Shown here: positions 35,101 to 43,887 of the stretch, in pieces | Numbering within the stretch: position 1 is the first letter of the stretch | How the letters are laid out: each line of letters begins with the position of its first letter | Assembly: GCF_954871325.1 (NCBI RefSeq) | Contig: NC_088777.1 | Location: forward strand, 14,051,366-14,115,365 | DNA length: 64,000 nt | Reading direction: 5' to 3' | Origin: Gordionus sp. m RMFG-2023 | Lineage: Eukaryota; Nematomorpha; Gordioida; Chordodea; Parachordodidae | The notes under the pieces: model-generated | Seen by the model: only the letters and a program-made list of their open reading frames with translations | Database searches by the model: none | What the model was told of the DNA's origin: nothing | Translations under genes and position numbers: made by a program

Positions 35101-36032
35101 GCTATCTCGAACAAATTTTTTTTTTATTTGTCCCGAAAAGCCCAACCTGAAATAGAAATTATTAATCGGCTCGGCCCGAATTTATTTAAATTAGAAAAAT
35201 TTAATATTTTTTTATTGCAAAAAAAATAATATGCAAATAAAAATATTAGCACTTTGTTTTGCAAGAATTTAAAAATATATCAATTTATTTGAAAAATGTA
35301 TTATTATATTTGAAAATTTATACTTGAAATTGCCCGGCCCAAAATTTGTTGAAAATTATATTTCCCAGGATTATTATGCTAAATAAAATATGAGATCCAG
35401 CCAGTCACTTTATTATTGCACCTATAATATTAAAAGAAATATAGATAGTAAGGCTAAATGTTAAAAACACTAGTGATAAATTTTTTTAGATGAATAAACT
35501 AATATAAACTTTTTATTTACTAGATATGTTCCTTTCATAGGTGTTTACTTGCAGTCCCCGTTTAAAGAATATCTAGTGACTCAGCAGGCGAAGCTGCACC
35601 GATCTAAAAAGCATTCATTGGTTTTTAAAAAATATAATATTTTTTCTCCATTATATTTATTACATTAATCAGTAAAAAAATCTCCATAACAGCTTTTAGG
35701 AGAATGTTAATTATACCTTTCTTCTGCTTCTTTTTTATAGTTAAATACATTGATCAACCCCTAAGTTATAATTTATTCTATCTTCTATTTTACCCTACCC
35801 CATTTTTTTCTTCTCTTATTACATTTAGGTTTTTGTTATATATTTTATCTTGCAGCATAGAAGCACCTGGTTAGCTTGGTGTTTCGAAAAAATTCTCCTC
35901 ATAACCGTCATTTATTTCGTGATATCAATCGTCAACTCTATGGCTCAAAAATACAAGTTCAGATTAGATAAACATCGTCACAAAAATCCCAAAATCAAAT
36001 CTTCACACATTGCAGAATCGAAAAGCAATTGA
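16844..36032 (+). CDS. VMP1: VMP1, vacuole membrane protein 1 (12 exons, 467 aa)
   Basis: ER multispanning lipid scramblase of the VTT/DedA superfamily. Known family roles are autophagosome formation with TMEM41B, ER-contact remodelling and lipoprotein or lipid-droplet release. Exons: 16844-17190, 17247-17337, 27332-27442, 28561-28640, 30361-30457, 30902-30953, 31115-31206, 31295-31375, 31841-31957, 32876-32937, 35524-35620, 35856-36032. All introns are GT-AG, phases agree, and the joined frame is open to TGA. Residues about 88-112 ([18 protein letters not shown]) match the human N-terminal segment; the first membrane helix is about 125-138; the VTT core ([13 protein letters not shown]) is about 249-261; [16 protein letters not shown] starts at 318. 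The protein is longer than human VMP1 (406 aa), mostly from a long polar N-terminus. Introns 2, 3, 4 and 10 carry many transposons, yet no exon is damaged, so the gene is probably active. No polyadenylation site is certain; ATTAAA at 36093 is a candidate. Confidence 0.96.
17247..17337 (+). CDS. VMP1: VMP1 exon 2
   Basis: Encodes [27 protein letters not shown], the first membrane helix. Follows a 56-bp intron with acceptor TTTTATTAG; donor GTATGT. Confidence 0.93.
17731..17938. repeat. TAGTGTTGTTAA MITE, copy 2 (VMP1 intron 2)
   Basis: Ends TATTGTTGTTAAAC and GTTATTTAACAACACTA, with internal inverted ATTTTATCCAGAAAAAT/TTTTTCTGGATAAAAT. Flanks ATACTTCC and ATATTTCC agree at 7 of 8 bases. Confidence 0.88.
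18197..18419. repeat. TAGTGTTGTTAA MITE, copy 3, with perfect GTTTCACC duplication
   Basis: Long inverted arms (TAGTGTTGTTAAACGACTCG with CGAGTCGTTTAACAACACTA) flanked on both sides by GTTTCACC (18189-18196, 18420-18427). The best-preserved copy, and it shows the family is hAT-type. Confidence 0.93.
18428..18510. repeat. GTAACTAGTTAC repeat cluster (left part of a hAT?)
   Basis: GTAACTAGTTAC and variants occur three times here. The same motif appears in 20720-20760 before TTTTTAACAACACTA (ending 20779), so 18428-20779 may be one decayed hAT element whose left tip has been lost. Confidence 0.4.
18900..20070. other. Less AT-rich segment of unknown origin with old coding traces
   Basis: Roughly 18955-19740 is visibly richer in G and C than the rest of intron 2. 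One plus frame reads [20 protein letters not shown] (about 19540-19600), and after a frame change [20 protein letters not shown] (about 19613-19672). The minus strand at 19835-20068 reads [20 protein letters not shown] recognise none of these. Probably a decayed mobile-element gene, and contained in a possible hAT (18428-20779). Confidence 0.35.
19240..19445. repeat. 103-bp tandem duplication
   Basis: 19240-19342 and 19343-19445 are near-identical (TAGTTTCTAACCATTTGTAG start, ACTCGG end) with a few substitutions and a one-base indel. Confidence 0.9.
20398..20565. repeat. GGCCCGG-type hAT fragment, right end
   Basis: CAGGCCCGGCCCGG followed by A/T spacers, then GGCCGGGCCTGCAGGTCTCTA, the right end of the family whose intact copy is 44721-45859. 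Confidence 0.7.
20786..20971. repeat. TAGTGTTGTTAA MITE, copy 4
   Basis: Ends TAGTATTGTTAAAAATC and TTATTAATAACACTT; core AGGCTTACATAATGTTATT. Flanks TACTCAGG and CATTCAGG match at 6 of 8. Confidence 0.75.
21395..21680. repeat. ATCGGATCGG-type hAT/MITE
   Basis: Left end AGGGCTATTAAATATCGGAT, right end ATATCGGATCGGATCGG...GATCGGCACAACCATA. CGATCCGATC-like repeats sit at both ends. The ORF at 21361-21654 merely crosses it. Confidence 0.6.
21730..21985. repeat. GGCCC-type hAT fragment, diverged
   Basis: TTGGTCCAAACTGACCCC at the left and CTGGCCCAGTCCAG, TTTGGCCCATCATGCTGACCTGTA at the right resemble the decayed GGCCCGG family. Confidence 0.4.
21986..23211. other. AT-rich intron sequence, nothing recognised
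   Basis: Part of VMP1 intron 2. A GC-richer patch at 22200-22270 has no ORF or second copy. Confidence 0.5.
23212..24383. mobile_element. GGTTCGGGTT-type hAT-like element
   Basis: GGGACCCAAACCGCTAAACC at the left pairs with GGTTCGGGTTCCTGTC at the right as inverted ends; GAACCG/CGGTTC motifs recur near both ends (23260-23330, 24270-24360). No clear flanking duplication, and no coding sequence recognised between. Confidence 0.5.
25095..26069 (+). mobile_element. CGAATA-type hAT (Ac-like) element with ATAAAAAT duplication
   Basis: Left end TATACCTAAAACGAAT, right end ATTCGTATTTTTGTAGGTCTA; flanks ATAAAAAT at 25087-25094 and 26070-26077. Subterminal ATTCG/CGAAT motifs are dense within 120 bp of each end, probable transposase-binding sites. 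A transposase tail is retained. Confidence 0.85.
25632..25799 (+). pseudogene. hAT transposase C-terminal remnant (dimerisation domain)
   Basis: An open 55-codon run, [20 protein letters not shown] then [18 protein letters not shown] and LCLKNWLL, ending TAG. It matches the C-terminus of Ac-like hAT transposases (SERVFS..G..V...R..L..ET). The catalytic core upstream is gone, so the element can no longer move itself. Confidence 0.85.
26078..27121. other. AT-rich intron sequence with two C runs
   Basis: VMP1 intron 2. Runs of 10-12 C near 26634 and 26810 lie in otherwise A/T-rich DNA. The minus ORF at 26738-26941 has no recognisable features. Confidence 0.5.
27122..27211. repeat. 45-bp perfect tandem duplication
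   Basis: 27122-27166 and 27167-27211 are identical (TAACAAACTATTATTTATAG start, GGGGTCCAT end). It lies about 120 bp before VMP1 exon 3. Confidence 0.95.
27332..27442 (+). CDS. VMP1: VMP1 exon 3
   Basis: 37 codons, [19 protein letters not shown] to [11 protein letters not shown]. The join GPHQK/HLQ aligns with human VHQQYVQ without gaps. Donor GTAATT. Confidence 0.95.
27515..27690. repeat. TAGTGTTGTTAA MITE relative, copy 5, with altered ends
   Basis: The interior (TTTTTAAAAGCGGCCAACTCAA, CCAGAAAAATATTGCC, TTTTCTAGATAAAATA) is that of copies 2, 3 and 9, but the ends are AAATCGCTCCATTT and GAATGGAGCGATTT instead of TAGTGTTG. A recombined or diverged subfamily. Confidence 0.6.
28034..28365. 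repeat. GGCCCGG-type hAT, short copy with GTTTCAAT duplication (VMP1 intron 3)
   Basis: Left end TAGAGGTCTGCAAATGGCA, right end GGGCATTGCACACCTA, flanked by GTTTCAAT on both sides (28026-28033, 28366-28373). GGCCCGGCCCG blocks inside. Confidence 0.88.
28561..28640 (+). CDS. VMP1: VMP1 exon 4
   Basis: [19 protein letters not shown] then PEPPYPD, almost identical to the vertebrate protein. Acceptor TTATTATAG, donor GTAAAA, ends in phase 2. Confidence 0.96.
28860..29044. repeat. TAGTGTTGTTAA MITE, copy 6 (VMP1 intron 4)
   Basis: Ends TAGTTTTGTTAAACGTCTCG and CGAGATGTTTGCAACACTA; core GTCATAGATGGCAGAAAG. Confidence 0.8.
29756..29890 (+). other. Short unrecognised ORF in VMP1 intron 4
   Basis: 44 codons, [20 protein letters not shown] then [18 protein letters not shown], and a stop. 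The composition looks coding-like, but I recognise no family and there is no second copy in the window. Possibly a transposon remnant or chance. Confidence 0.15.
29910..30085. repeat. TAGTGTTGTTAA MITE, copy 7 (VMP1 intron 4)
   Basis: Left end GGGTTGTTAAGAAGC, right end GCTTTTTAACAACACTA; core TAGATGGCAGAAAGATTTGG and CTCGAGGCTTACATAATATT. Part of the left arm has been deleted. Confidence 0.8.
30361..30457 (+). CDS. VMP1: VMP1 exon 5
   Basis: [15 protein letters not shown] then [18 protein letters not shown]. The variable acidic loop of human VMP1 is replaced by KLALTGPNG. Donor GTACGC. Confidence 0.94.
30902..30953 (+). CDS. VMP1: VMP1 exon 6
   Basis: [17 protein letters not shown], the heart of the VTT domain. 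52 bp, ends in phase 1; donor GTATAT. Confidence 0.96.
31115..31206 (+). CDS. VMP1: VMP1 exon 7
   Basis: [20 protein letters not shown] then [11 protein letters not shown], the acidic loop after the VTT signature. Donor GTAATA. Confidence 0.95.
31295..31375 (+). CDS. VMP1: VMP1 exon 8
   Basis: [19 protein letters not shown] then SGILLCAS. Donor GTAAAT. Confidence 0.95.
31841..31957 (+). CDS. VMP1: VMP1 exon 9
   Basis: [20 protein letters not shown] then [19 protein letters not shown], the most conserved block. The donor is GTGATA, the weakest fit to consensus apart from exon 11. Confidence 0.96.
32876..32937 (+). CDS. VMP1: VMP1 exon 10
   Basis: [20 protein letters not shown], matching human KIFVIITFSKHIVEQMVAFI. 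Ends in phase 2; donor GTATGT. Confidence 0.92.
33510..33790. repeat. GGCCCGG-type hAT fragment (VMP1 intron 10)
   Basis: Left end CAGAGATTTGCAGAGGCAG, then CAGCCGGCCCAG, CAGGCCCATACAGG and AGGCCCAACCCAGC blocks separated by T/A runs. Confidence 0.65.
35045..35372. repeat. GGCCCGG-type hAT fragment, diverged (VMP1 intron 10)
   Basis: Left end TTAGTGATCTGCATCTAGCC; CGGCTCGGCCCG and TTGCCCGGCCCAA blocks inside. Lies about 150 bp before exon 11. Confidence 0.55.
35524..35620 (+). CDS. VMP1: VMP1 exon 11
   Basis: [18 protein letters not shown] then [15 protein letters not shown]. The alternative acceptor at 35554 (TTGCAG) would drop the conserved VPFIG stretch, so 35524 is preferred. Donor GTTTTT is weak. 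Confidence 0.9.
35856..36032 (+). CDS. VMP1: VMP1 exon 12 and stop
   Basis: [20 protein letters not shown] then [19 protein letters not shown] and a basic tail ending ESKSN-TGA. Holds the last membrane helix and the conserved SIVNSMAQ motif. Confidence 0.95.
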   Translation, partial: HRSTWLAWCFEKILLITVIYFVISIVNSMAQKYKFRLDKHRHKNPKIKSSHIAESKSN

Positions 36033-37256
36033 ATTCATTTTTTTATAAATTTTATCCTAAAGAATTAGTTGAAAAGTCATGTCATTATAGGAATTAAAGA
36101 GAGGACAGCCTAATTTGTATATATTTAAATGAAATGTAATTTTTGTCCTCGTTTCTTAAATTTGATAAATCATCTAATCGAGCTTGCTTAAAGTCCTATA
36201 TAAACCTGTCATTTTTTATATTAACATAAAATCATTTATTTTAAAAAACTTTATTATTTACCACAATATTTCATTATACACAATTATTAATCTTTAGATT
36301 TACTTGTAAGAGATAAAGTTCTCTATAACAATGACTTTTTGGGGGGCAATATTGAAAACTCCAACTAATAAGATTATTTTTTTTGTATAGAGGAATAAGA
36401 CAATATGTATATTAGACTTTACTAGTGATCTGTCTATTAAACATTAAAATTACATTTTTATAAATATTAATTTATCATAATTGTATCAGAGGCCAATTGT
36501 AACCATAAAATGTAAATAATTATTCCTTCCAACAGAACTTTTTGCAAAAAGTAGACTACCCATTTTTTTAATATTTTTTACGGTTTTTTTAAAAAAACTT
36601 CGTAGCGTTTCGTACCTGTCATTGTTTAAAAAATAATTTTTTATATAAAAAATAAATGCTCACTTTTAGAATAATTATTAATATTATATAAAGATTTTTG
36701 AAGTTTATATTATATTGATATTAAAAAGACAATGATATTGATGGATATTATATTTTGTTTTATTATATTTATTATTTATGATTAAAATCTAAATCTAGCT
36801 TCATCTCACAAATAAAATAAATTATAACCTTGTGAGAAGAAAGTTAGATTTATATGTAATTTTTAGGTGTTGAAAATCAATTATTTATAATGTTATTATT
36901 ATATCTACGGAATAATATTATTTTAATAAAAGGGAAAAAAATTTTTATTTTATTTTATAAATCTAATAAGTAATTAAGCTTTCATTATATATTAATCAGT
37001 TAAGAATCACATAAAATAACATTGTATTCACTCTAATATAATATCATATTCTTATAAATCTTTGAAATTTAAATTACATGATTACCCAAATTAATCACAA
37101 ATTTAAATTTTTTTCCCTGAGGATTATACTGCTCTATTGCATCTAGATTCAAGTATATACATGGTTCTCCATCGGTATTCCTCCCACTCCATTACAAATC
37201 CCGCCATACAACAATGCTGTTATTAATCTCAAAGGATATTTGCCCCGTTGGCACTA
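36033..37256. other. VMP1 3' flank and AT-rich DNA
   Basis: The 3' UTR must begin here. ATTAAA at 36093-36098 is the first poly(A)-signal-like hexamer, but A/T richness makes it weak evidence. From about 37100 the sequence becomes less AT-rich and leads into the LINE-associated minisatellite. Confidence 0.4.
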
Positions 37257-37570
37257 AATTAATACAAATTTGAGTTCAACCAGAATTTACATCAATATAT
37301 TTGAAGCGTATAAAATCCAAAGGATTAATATATTTCAATCGATTGAAAATCCAAAGTTTAAATACAAATTTGAGTTCAATCAGGATCAATATTTTTCAAT
37401 CTATTTGAAGCCTAGAAAATCCAAAGTTTAAATACAAATTTGAAATTAACCAGGATTAATATCTTAAATTATTTGAAGTCTGGGAAATAGTTAAACACAA
37501 ATTTGAGTTCAACCATGATTAATATCTTTCAATCTATTTAAAGCCTGGAAAATCCAAAGTTTAAATGAAT
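37257..37570 (+). repeat. 65-70 bp minisatellite, about 4.5 units
   Basis: Units share TTTAAATACAAATTTGAGTT, CAACCAGGATTAATATCTTT and ATTTGAAGCCTGGAAAATCC. Unit starts fall near 37261, 37361, 37431, 37493 and 37560. It lies upstream of the reverse transcriptase remnant, where LINEs often carry repeated 5' regions. Confidence 0.8.
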
Positions 37571-38099
37571 TCCAATATACAGTTCAATATAGACATGTAG
37601 CCATAAATACATTTGTGAATTTTAACAATAATGTTATCCATCTTCACCCTAAATCTGATAAAAATTTCCCATTTACAAGATGGGACAAACACCATATCTA
37701 TATTATTCCATTCCAGATGGGAGGATTTAAGTCAAAGTTTTGCAAAATATTTATACATAAATAATATAATTTTGTCATCACTTCCATCCTTCGCTCCCTT
37801 ATGAGAAAATTATTTACCATACAACTCTAATTTCAATAACATATTTTCAAGCTATCTATTACTTGATAATGAAAAAGATTATTTACCATATAACTGTTCA
37901 TTTCAATAACATATTTATTTTCAAAATGCCAATTCTAACAAATTTAATTAATAACTATACCGAAATCTTACAATTAAACAGCTCATTTAGTATACCTCTA
38001 ATACAATCCTTATGAGCCTACACCAGACCTCAACACATAATCTACCAAATGTAACTGCCCATAATAAACTTATTAAAGTAACCAAATTGGGGCTATTGT

Positions 38100-39320
38100 T
38101 ATTTCATGGAACCTGAAAATTGAGTGTCCTCAACCTGGTCTACCCATCTTATCACCAGCCATTCCTCAAACCCTTAATGACTTTTCAGCCCTTGTCTTAC
38201 TCATAGTCACCATTCCCAACTTATTGGCTGATGTGCTTACTAGCCCAACAATCCCTACCTCCGCGCAGATACTTCGACGTTTAATGCATCTGGCTCTACA
38301 GAAATATTTTTAGCGAAACCAAAACCATTTGCTATTTCACGAATACCTAGGCAAGGCTTCAAGTTGTGAGACGCCTGTCAAAAAAGTTCCTTGATAAGTA
38401 ATTATTCTTCTGTAAAACACTGGCTTGCCTTTACTGCCTTATTCCCGATCTTTCCAGCAAAAAATCTCTGACATAGCAAATTAAGGATGCAACTACTTAC
38501 CCCTTATCGATTATTCACATTTCCACATCTTTTAAGGGTGATGACGTATAAAAATAAGAATCACAAAAATAATCTGCTCACCAAGGCCAGTCTAATATCT
38601 AAAAAAAACTAGATAACCTGAATGTTAAATTCGCCCTATGCCTGGCAACTTCTGACAGTAAGCTGGCTCATAACTACCAAGCAAATTAGCAAGCTCTTCT
38701 AAAACACCGCTAACGCGATCTTAAGAAAGAAATACTGGAGCCCCTCTAATTGCAGCCACTTATACCACAAGCTACGTTAGAAAGGCTATCTTAACGCGAT
38801 TCCTCACCTGGGTTTGATAGGTTTCGACTTATATTCCTACAGGATCTAACCGTATCTTACATCGTACAACAATGCGAGGTTTTGGAAAAAATTACCCAAC
38901 TCATCAACCATATGCTTACTGGAGACATACCACCCGCCATTGTTCCACTCCAATATGGAACTAAACTCGTAGCTCTCCATAAACCTAATGAAGATATTCG
39001 CCCTATTGCTATTGGAACCACTTGGCGCTGATTAACCGCCAAGCTAGTAGTAAGCAGAATGTTGGTCACGATATCTAGTCTCTGCCCGAATCAATTAGTG
39101 GTCAGCGTAAAAGGTGGATATGAGGTATCCCTTACCATGACTAGAATGTATTTACATAGAGACTCCAGTGACGATATCCTAGTTAAAATAGACTTTTCGA
39201 ACGCCTTTAACTCTCTAAGACGTAGTTCGTTTCTAAATCCTATCCTAACACACTACCCAGAATATTCGCAATTTATCTTCGATTTCTATTCTAGTCCCTC
39301 GCACCTCCTGGAGATAGATT
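38100..39320 (+). pseudogene. LINE-like reverse transcriptase fragment
   Basis: The plus strand reads LINHMLTGDIPPAIVPLQYG (about 38898), KLVALHKPNEDIRPIAIGTT, LTAKLVV, SVKGGYEVSLTMTRMYLH and VKIDFSNAFNSLRR (about 39180). This is the fingers/palm order of a non-LTR reverse transcriptase including motif A. The copy carries stop codons (for example after GTTWR, near 39030) and ends before any YADD motif, just before a hAT fragment at 39338. Sequence from about 38100 is probably the same element but too decayed to align. The minus ORF at 38857-39069 is a shadow. Confidence 0.75.
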
Positions 39321-39337
39321 GATTATCATCATTCAAG

Positions 39338-39623
39338 TAGAGATCTGCAAAAGTAGCCTGGGTCAATTTTTTTGTTAAAAATCTGGGTCGAGCCTAATAT
39401 TTGTTTTAAAAAATCAGGGTATATTTATTATGAGTAATTATAAAAATTAATTTCTATATTTAAATAAATTCGAGCCGGGCCCGTAAATTTTTTAAAAAAA
39501 GTTTGTGCCAGGGCGGCAATACTTTTGAAAAAAAAAATCAGGTTCGGGCTGGGCCGGTAAAACTTTTTAAAAAAATTTTGGGCAGGGTCGGGTTTGAAAA
39601 ATTAGGCCAGATTCAGATCACTA
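39338..39623. repeat. GGCCCGG-type hAT, short copy
   Basis: Left end TAGAGATCTGCAAAAGTAG, right end AGGCCAGATTCAGATCACTA, with GGGCCCG and GGGCTGGGCCGG blocks inside. Confidence 0.75.
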
Positions 39624-40402
39624 ATTTCAAACCATTTTTATTAGAATACAAATTTAACCTTTCCAACACCAAATCCAATTAAGTCATTTGATTTGCATTT
39701 AATTGTAAATCATTATGATTATATTTTTAGATTATTTAGCTTCTATTGGTAGTGAATATGAAGCTGATGCCGTAAATTTAACTAACCATTCTTTTATTTT
39801 ACCTTACAGTTTACTGTTTTTTTTGAATATTAGACAAATTAAATACTTATTAACCATCAAGTGACGTCAGTAGAAACCTATTGGAGGCTCGAGACCTGTC
39901 AAAATTTTGGAGAGCTAAAGTACACATTGTAATTTATTAAATAAATTAAAACTGTTGAAAACAAATTAACTAATTCCTTTCTTATTAATTAATTAATTAA
40001 AACTATTATTAGACAAAAATATTTTATTAGGTTAGGGTGAACAAAAAATTATATCATATGATGCACTTAGATTTTTTTACATATAGCATTGACTACAGTT
40101 TAATTCCTGCGCATGAGAAAGATCATTTTTGGTCCGATTCAATTGAAAGGGCTATTTATCAGCTTTTAATTTTTTTGTTATTAAATATTATTCATATAGA
40201 TTCTATTATTGATTAATATGCTCACGTTCTTGTAGATATAATGAGCTAATTTTCCAAAAACATTATTTAGTGCTTATACATTTTTTCAATAATTATAGAC
40301 ATAAAAAAAATTATTTTATAATACAATTTAACTTTAAAACGATTTCTTATGTTTTTTAAAGCTGCATTCAAAAAATTTAACTCAAAAAGTTTATCGAAAA
40401 AT
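39624..40402. other. AT-rich DNA, nothing recognised
   Basis: No ORF or repeat stands out. Confidence 0.5.
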
Positions 40403-40603
40403 TAGTGTTAAAAAACGAGATTTTTCCTCGTTTCTAAAAAAGGGCTGATTAAGATTTTAAGCCTTCAAATTTGGCAAATAGAAGTACAAACTTGTCTGCC
40501 ATCTATGAACAATATTTTAAGGCCTACATAATACTATTTTGGCTAAAATCTTAATAGAGTCGTTTTTAAAAATCGATCCAAACCGGGCTCTTTAACGTCA
40601 CTA
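40403..40603. repeat. TAGTGTTGTTAA MITE, copy 8
   Basis: Ends TAGTGTTAAAAAACGAG and CTCTTTAACGTCACTA; core AGGCCTACATAATACTATTTT and GGCTAAAATCTTAAT. Confidence 0.8.
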
Positions 40604-40785
40604 TAAAAAACATGAAGTAGGCCTTTTATATAGAATTTTTTTAATATTTTATAATTTTCAAAACCTTAATATTAGGTTTCCAAGACTTTATACAAATATT
40701 AAGGGGCTTAGTTTTTTTGAAAAAAAAATATATAAAGTGGGCTATAAATCAAAAAAAATTAGCGGTGTGGGATTAACCTCCCTTA

Positions 40786-40870
40786 CAGGGGCGTCGCAAG
40801 CCTTTACAATCTCAGGGGGCTACCCCCTAATTTGCTAGCCATTGGCCTGCTTTTGCGCGGCCTCCGCCGG
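40786..40870. repeat. Lone hAT left end (CAGGGGCGTCGC type)
   Basis: CAGGGGCGTCGCAAGCC, then GGGGGCTACCCCCTAATTTGC and a GC-rich tail. It might once have paired with the reverse-oriented end at 47126-47150 (GTAGCTACGTCACTG), but the 8-bp flanks do not agree. Confidence 0.45.
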
Positions 40871-42855
40871 GTTTTATATTAATATATACTTTTTTAAAAT
40901 ATAACTGAACAATTATTCTGAATTTCATATTTTGTCATTTATTATATTATGCATACAAAATAAACTAGCATATAAATAATTAATGCAATACAAAACATTT
41001 CTAAAAATAATATTATTTTAATACAATATCTATTTATTACAATATAAAATATTTTCGATTGCTGATATAAAAAATTTTATGTCTAAAGAATTACAAGTGA
41101 TAAAAGATGTTAATTAATTCATACATATGCCTCAATTGATAATGGTTTTTAAAAACTACATAATATAATATAATTCTTAGCAACTTACATTGACAAAAGG
41201 GCATGAAACTAATATAACTTTCTGTTACCATTTTAGACAATGTTTTATAGAATGGACCAATAAGGAAAAATTCATAGGCCTAACCAAATCAATAATTCTT
41301 GAAGAAGAGAATATAAACCATCAATCCAAATCATAAAATTATTTGGTAGTTAGAGCTCCCTCTTAGATGACATGATGGAAGCTAGATAAGTAATCGAGAA
41401 AATTATTGTAAGATATTAAATTTCTAAAAAATTATCTTCCAATTTTAATGATATATAACCAACTACACAGTTGACCATTATTGCTTATCTAAAAAATTCA
41501 AATATGCTCTCAGAATAGCAGTTGTAGTAATCTTAAATTACATAGCCACACAAAAAATAGATTCTGGTTAATTTGAAGTCATAGCCATGACACACACGAT
41601 GTTAACTCATATCAGAATTTATTATGTTAGAAAAATTGATAAAACAAAACACTAAAAAATTTTAGAAAAAATTATGCAAATACATTGAAGCCTTGAGTTA
41701 TTTACACAGAAAGGATTCTATATTAGAAATGAAGCATTTTGTAACTATAAAACAAGAACCAGAGTGATATGATGAAAGCAATTAAGATTTTATATATTAT
41801 TGTCGTATCACCTCTACTTGGTATACTTAAAATAATAGTAGTTTGTAATAATATCAAAAATATACTAGTATTATAAATTTAACTCAAAACTGTTTTTAAA
41901 GAAAAAAATAGCTTTCCTAAAAAACACATTATAAAATAGAAGAAAAGATATCTAATTTATTGCATAAATGTGGGATGAATAAAAAAATGTTTAATTTTTA
42001 AATAAATAGATGGCGTTAAAGAATTGAATGCAAATTGTTACCTATATTTATTATCAAAACCATTTATTATTAAAATATTAATTGTAATATATTATATAAC
42101 TGTCAAATACATCTGTAAAATGGCATTTTGTTTCTATAACCAATTATATATAATGGAGGTTTATAAACTATATGTCTACTTACTTTTTATAAAGAAATCT
42201 CTTATACTTATTTGGATCTTGAAAATATTTTATGATGAGGCATGGTATAAATTTAAAAATGAATAATATAGTTGAGTAAGGATTTTTAACTCAGCTAATT
42301 ACAATATTAAATTTTTCAATTAATAAATGATTATATTTATTTAATTAGGGTTATGTAATAATTTAAATAATAAAAGTCAATTAAGCATCAACTATTAATG
42401 CTTAATTAATATTTAGTGAGTATATTCTCTTTTTAATACAGAATTTGATTGCAAACTGACATGATGAAAATATAATTTATATGTATTAATTTAATCTAAT
42501 AAAAAATAGTATTCATTTAATAAAAATTTAGATAGTCTTATTAATTTTTAAATAATAAAATTAAATCTATATGTTACTTTGTAGAATTATAAAAGAAACA
42601 GTTCAAAGGGCAATCGCAAAAAATTATTTTTAGTTCAAGGATATTTTGCTTCAGGGGTCTATTCAAATTTTTCCTCGACCCTGCGCGCTCCCTCATAGTG
42701 CCACTGCTCCCTCACAATATCCACCTGGTTATAACATTAAAAAATTAACATCCATTGAGCATAGCATTTGGACAAAAGCTGATCGTGTTGAGAAATATTT
42801 AGCACTTTTTTGGACCAACGTGCTTGATATGGGAGGGCCTCCTTTGATCGTATTA
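40871..42855. other. AT-rich DNA, nothing recognised
   Basis: The ORFs at 42024-42266 and 42646-42861 show no conserved motif. The second overlaps a GC-richer patch beginning CAGGGGTCTATTC that may be another hAT end. Confidence 0.4.
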
Positions 42856-42939
42856 TTTTGATCGTAAAATGGTCCATTTTGTCCATTTTAGGTTAAAATG
42901 GACGATTTTTTCAATTTACAGGTTAGGGTTATAAATGAT

Positions 42940-43887
42940 CAGTCTTGTTAAGGAGCGGCGCTCCGGAGCGCCGCTACATTTTTTCAAAAAAAGCTGGAGC
43001 GCCCCTCCTTTTTAAAAATGAGGAGCGGGAGTAGCTCCTTTTAGGGCTGGAGCGCTCCTCCGCTCCTTTAAATTTAATATATAAATTATATTATTTTTTA
43101 AATATTAATAATATTTGTTAATTATAATTTAATGAAAATAAAATTTTATTTGAGCCGAGTTTTATATTGATTTTTCATCTAATCATTTGAAACATTAAAC
43201 ATCAGTTTTTCCTTTTTATATTGAAAATTTTTTGAAAAATCTTGTAAGTCATATTAATATTCATTTTATAGATATATAAATTGGGAATGGATAAAAGATC
43301 CAAAAAATATGGAACTAAAAGCCAGATTAATTAATATTTTAAGGAAACAAATACCCGACGAAAAAATAGCTACAACTAGTTCACGGGAACCTTGTATCCA
43401 TGAAATCGATTACCATGAAAATAATATATTGGATAGATATTTTTTAAATAATGATAGCAAAATTACTATTTTTGAACATTTCCATGAATTAAAAAATATT
43501 TATATTAAATACAATACCCCGCTTCCCTCTAGTGCTCCTGTGGAGCGCCTATTTAGTATCGCAAAACAGGTCTTAGGGGAGAAGCGTGGGTGTTTGTTAG
43601 ATTCTAATTTAGAAAATTTATTACTTTTAAAAGCTAATAAAAAATTATAAATATTTTGATATATCATATAATATAAATAAAACGTTTTGATAAAAAAATA
43701 TGATTTTGTTTCGTGTACCTTCTAAAAAAATGAAAATCAAAGGAGCGGTTATGGAGCGGCACTCCATTAGTTGGAGCGGGAGCGCTCCTTTTAATATGTA
43801 GTAGCGGGAGCGGGAGTTCGCTCCTTTTGAGAAGGTAGGAGCGGGAGCGGGAGTCGCTACTTTTAAAAAGGAGCGTTAACAAGACTG
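42940..43887 (+). mobile_element. GGAGCGG-type hAT with perfect TAAATGAT duplication
   Basis: Ends CAGTCTTGTTAAGGAGCGG and GCGTTAACAAGACTG, flanked by TAAATGAT (42932-42939, 43888-43895). GGAGCG/CGCTCC motifs are stacked within about 130 bp of each end, like the subterminal binding repeats of Ac/Ds. Only the transposase C-terminus remains. Confidence 0.95.
43309..43650 (+). pseudogene. hAT transposase C-terminal remnant
   Basis: 113 open codons. NTPLPSSAPVERLFSIAKQV then LGEKRGCLLDSNLENLLLLK is the hAT dimerisation domain, ending shortly after with TAA as in full-length family members. The BED finger and catalytic residues are absent, so this is an internal-deletion derivative. The intact frame suggests recent origin. 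Confidence 0.9.

Noticed and set aside
35555-35620. Shorter VMP1 exon 11 using the TTGCAG acceptor at 35554
   Set aside because: It would remove the conserved [10 protein letters not shown] segment and break the phase with exon 10.
38857-39069. Minus-strand 70-codon ORF
   Set aside because: Antisense shadow of the LINE-like reverse transcriptase on the plus strand.
42024-42266. 80-codon ORF as a small membrane protein
   Set aside because: Composition equals translated AT-rich noise and there is no supporting context.
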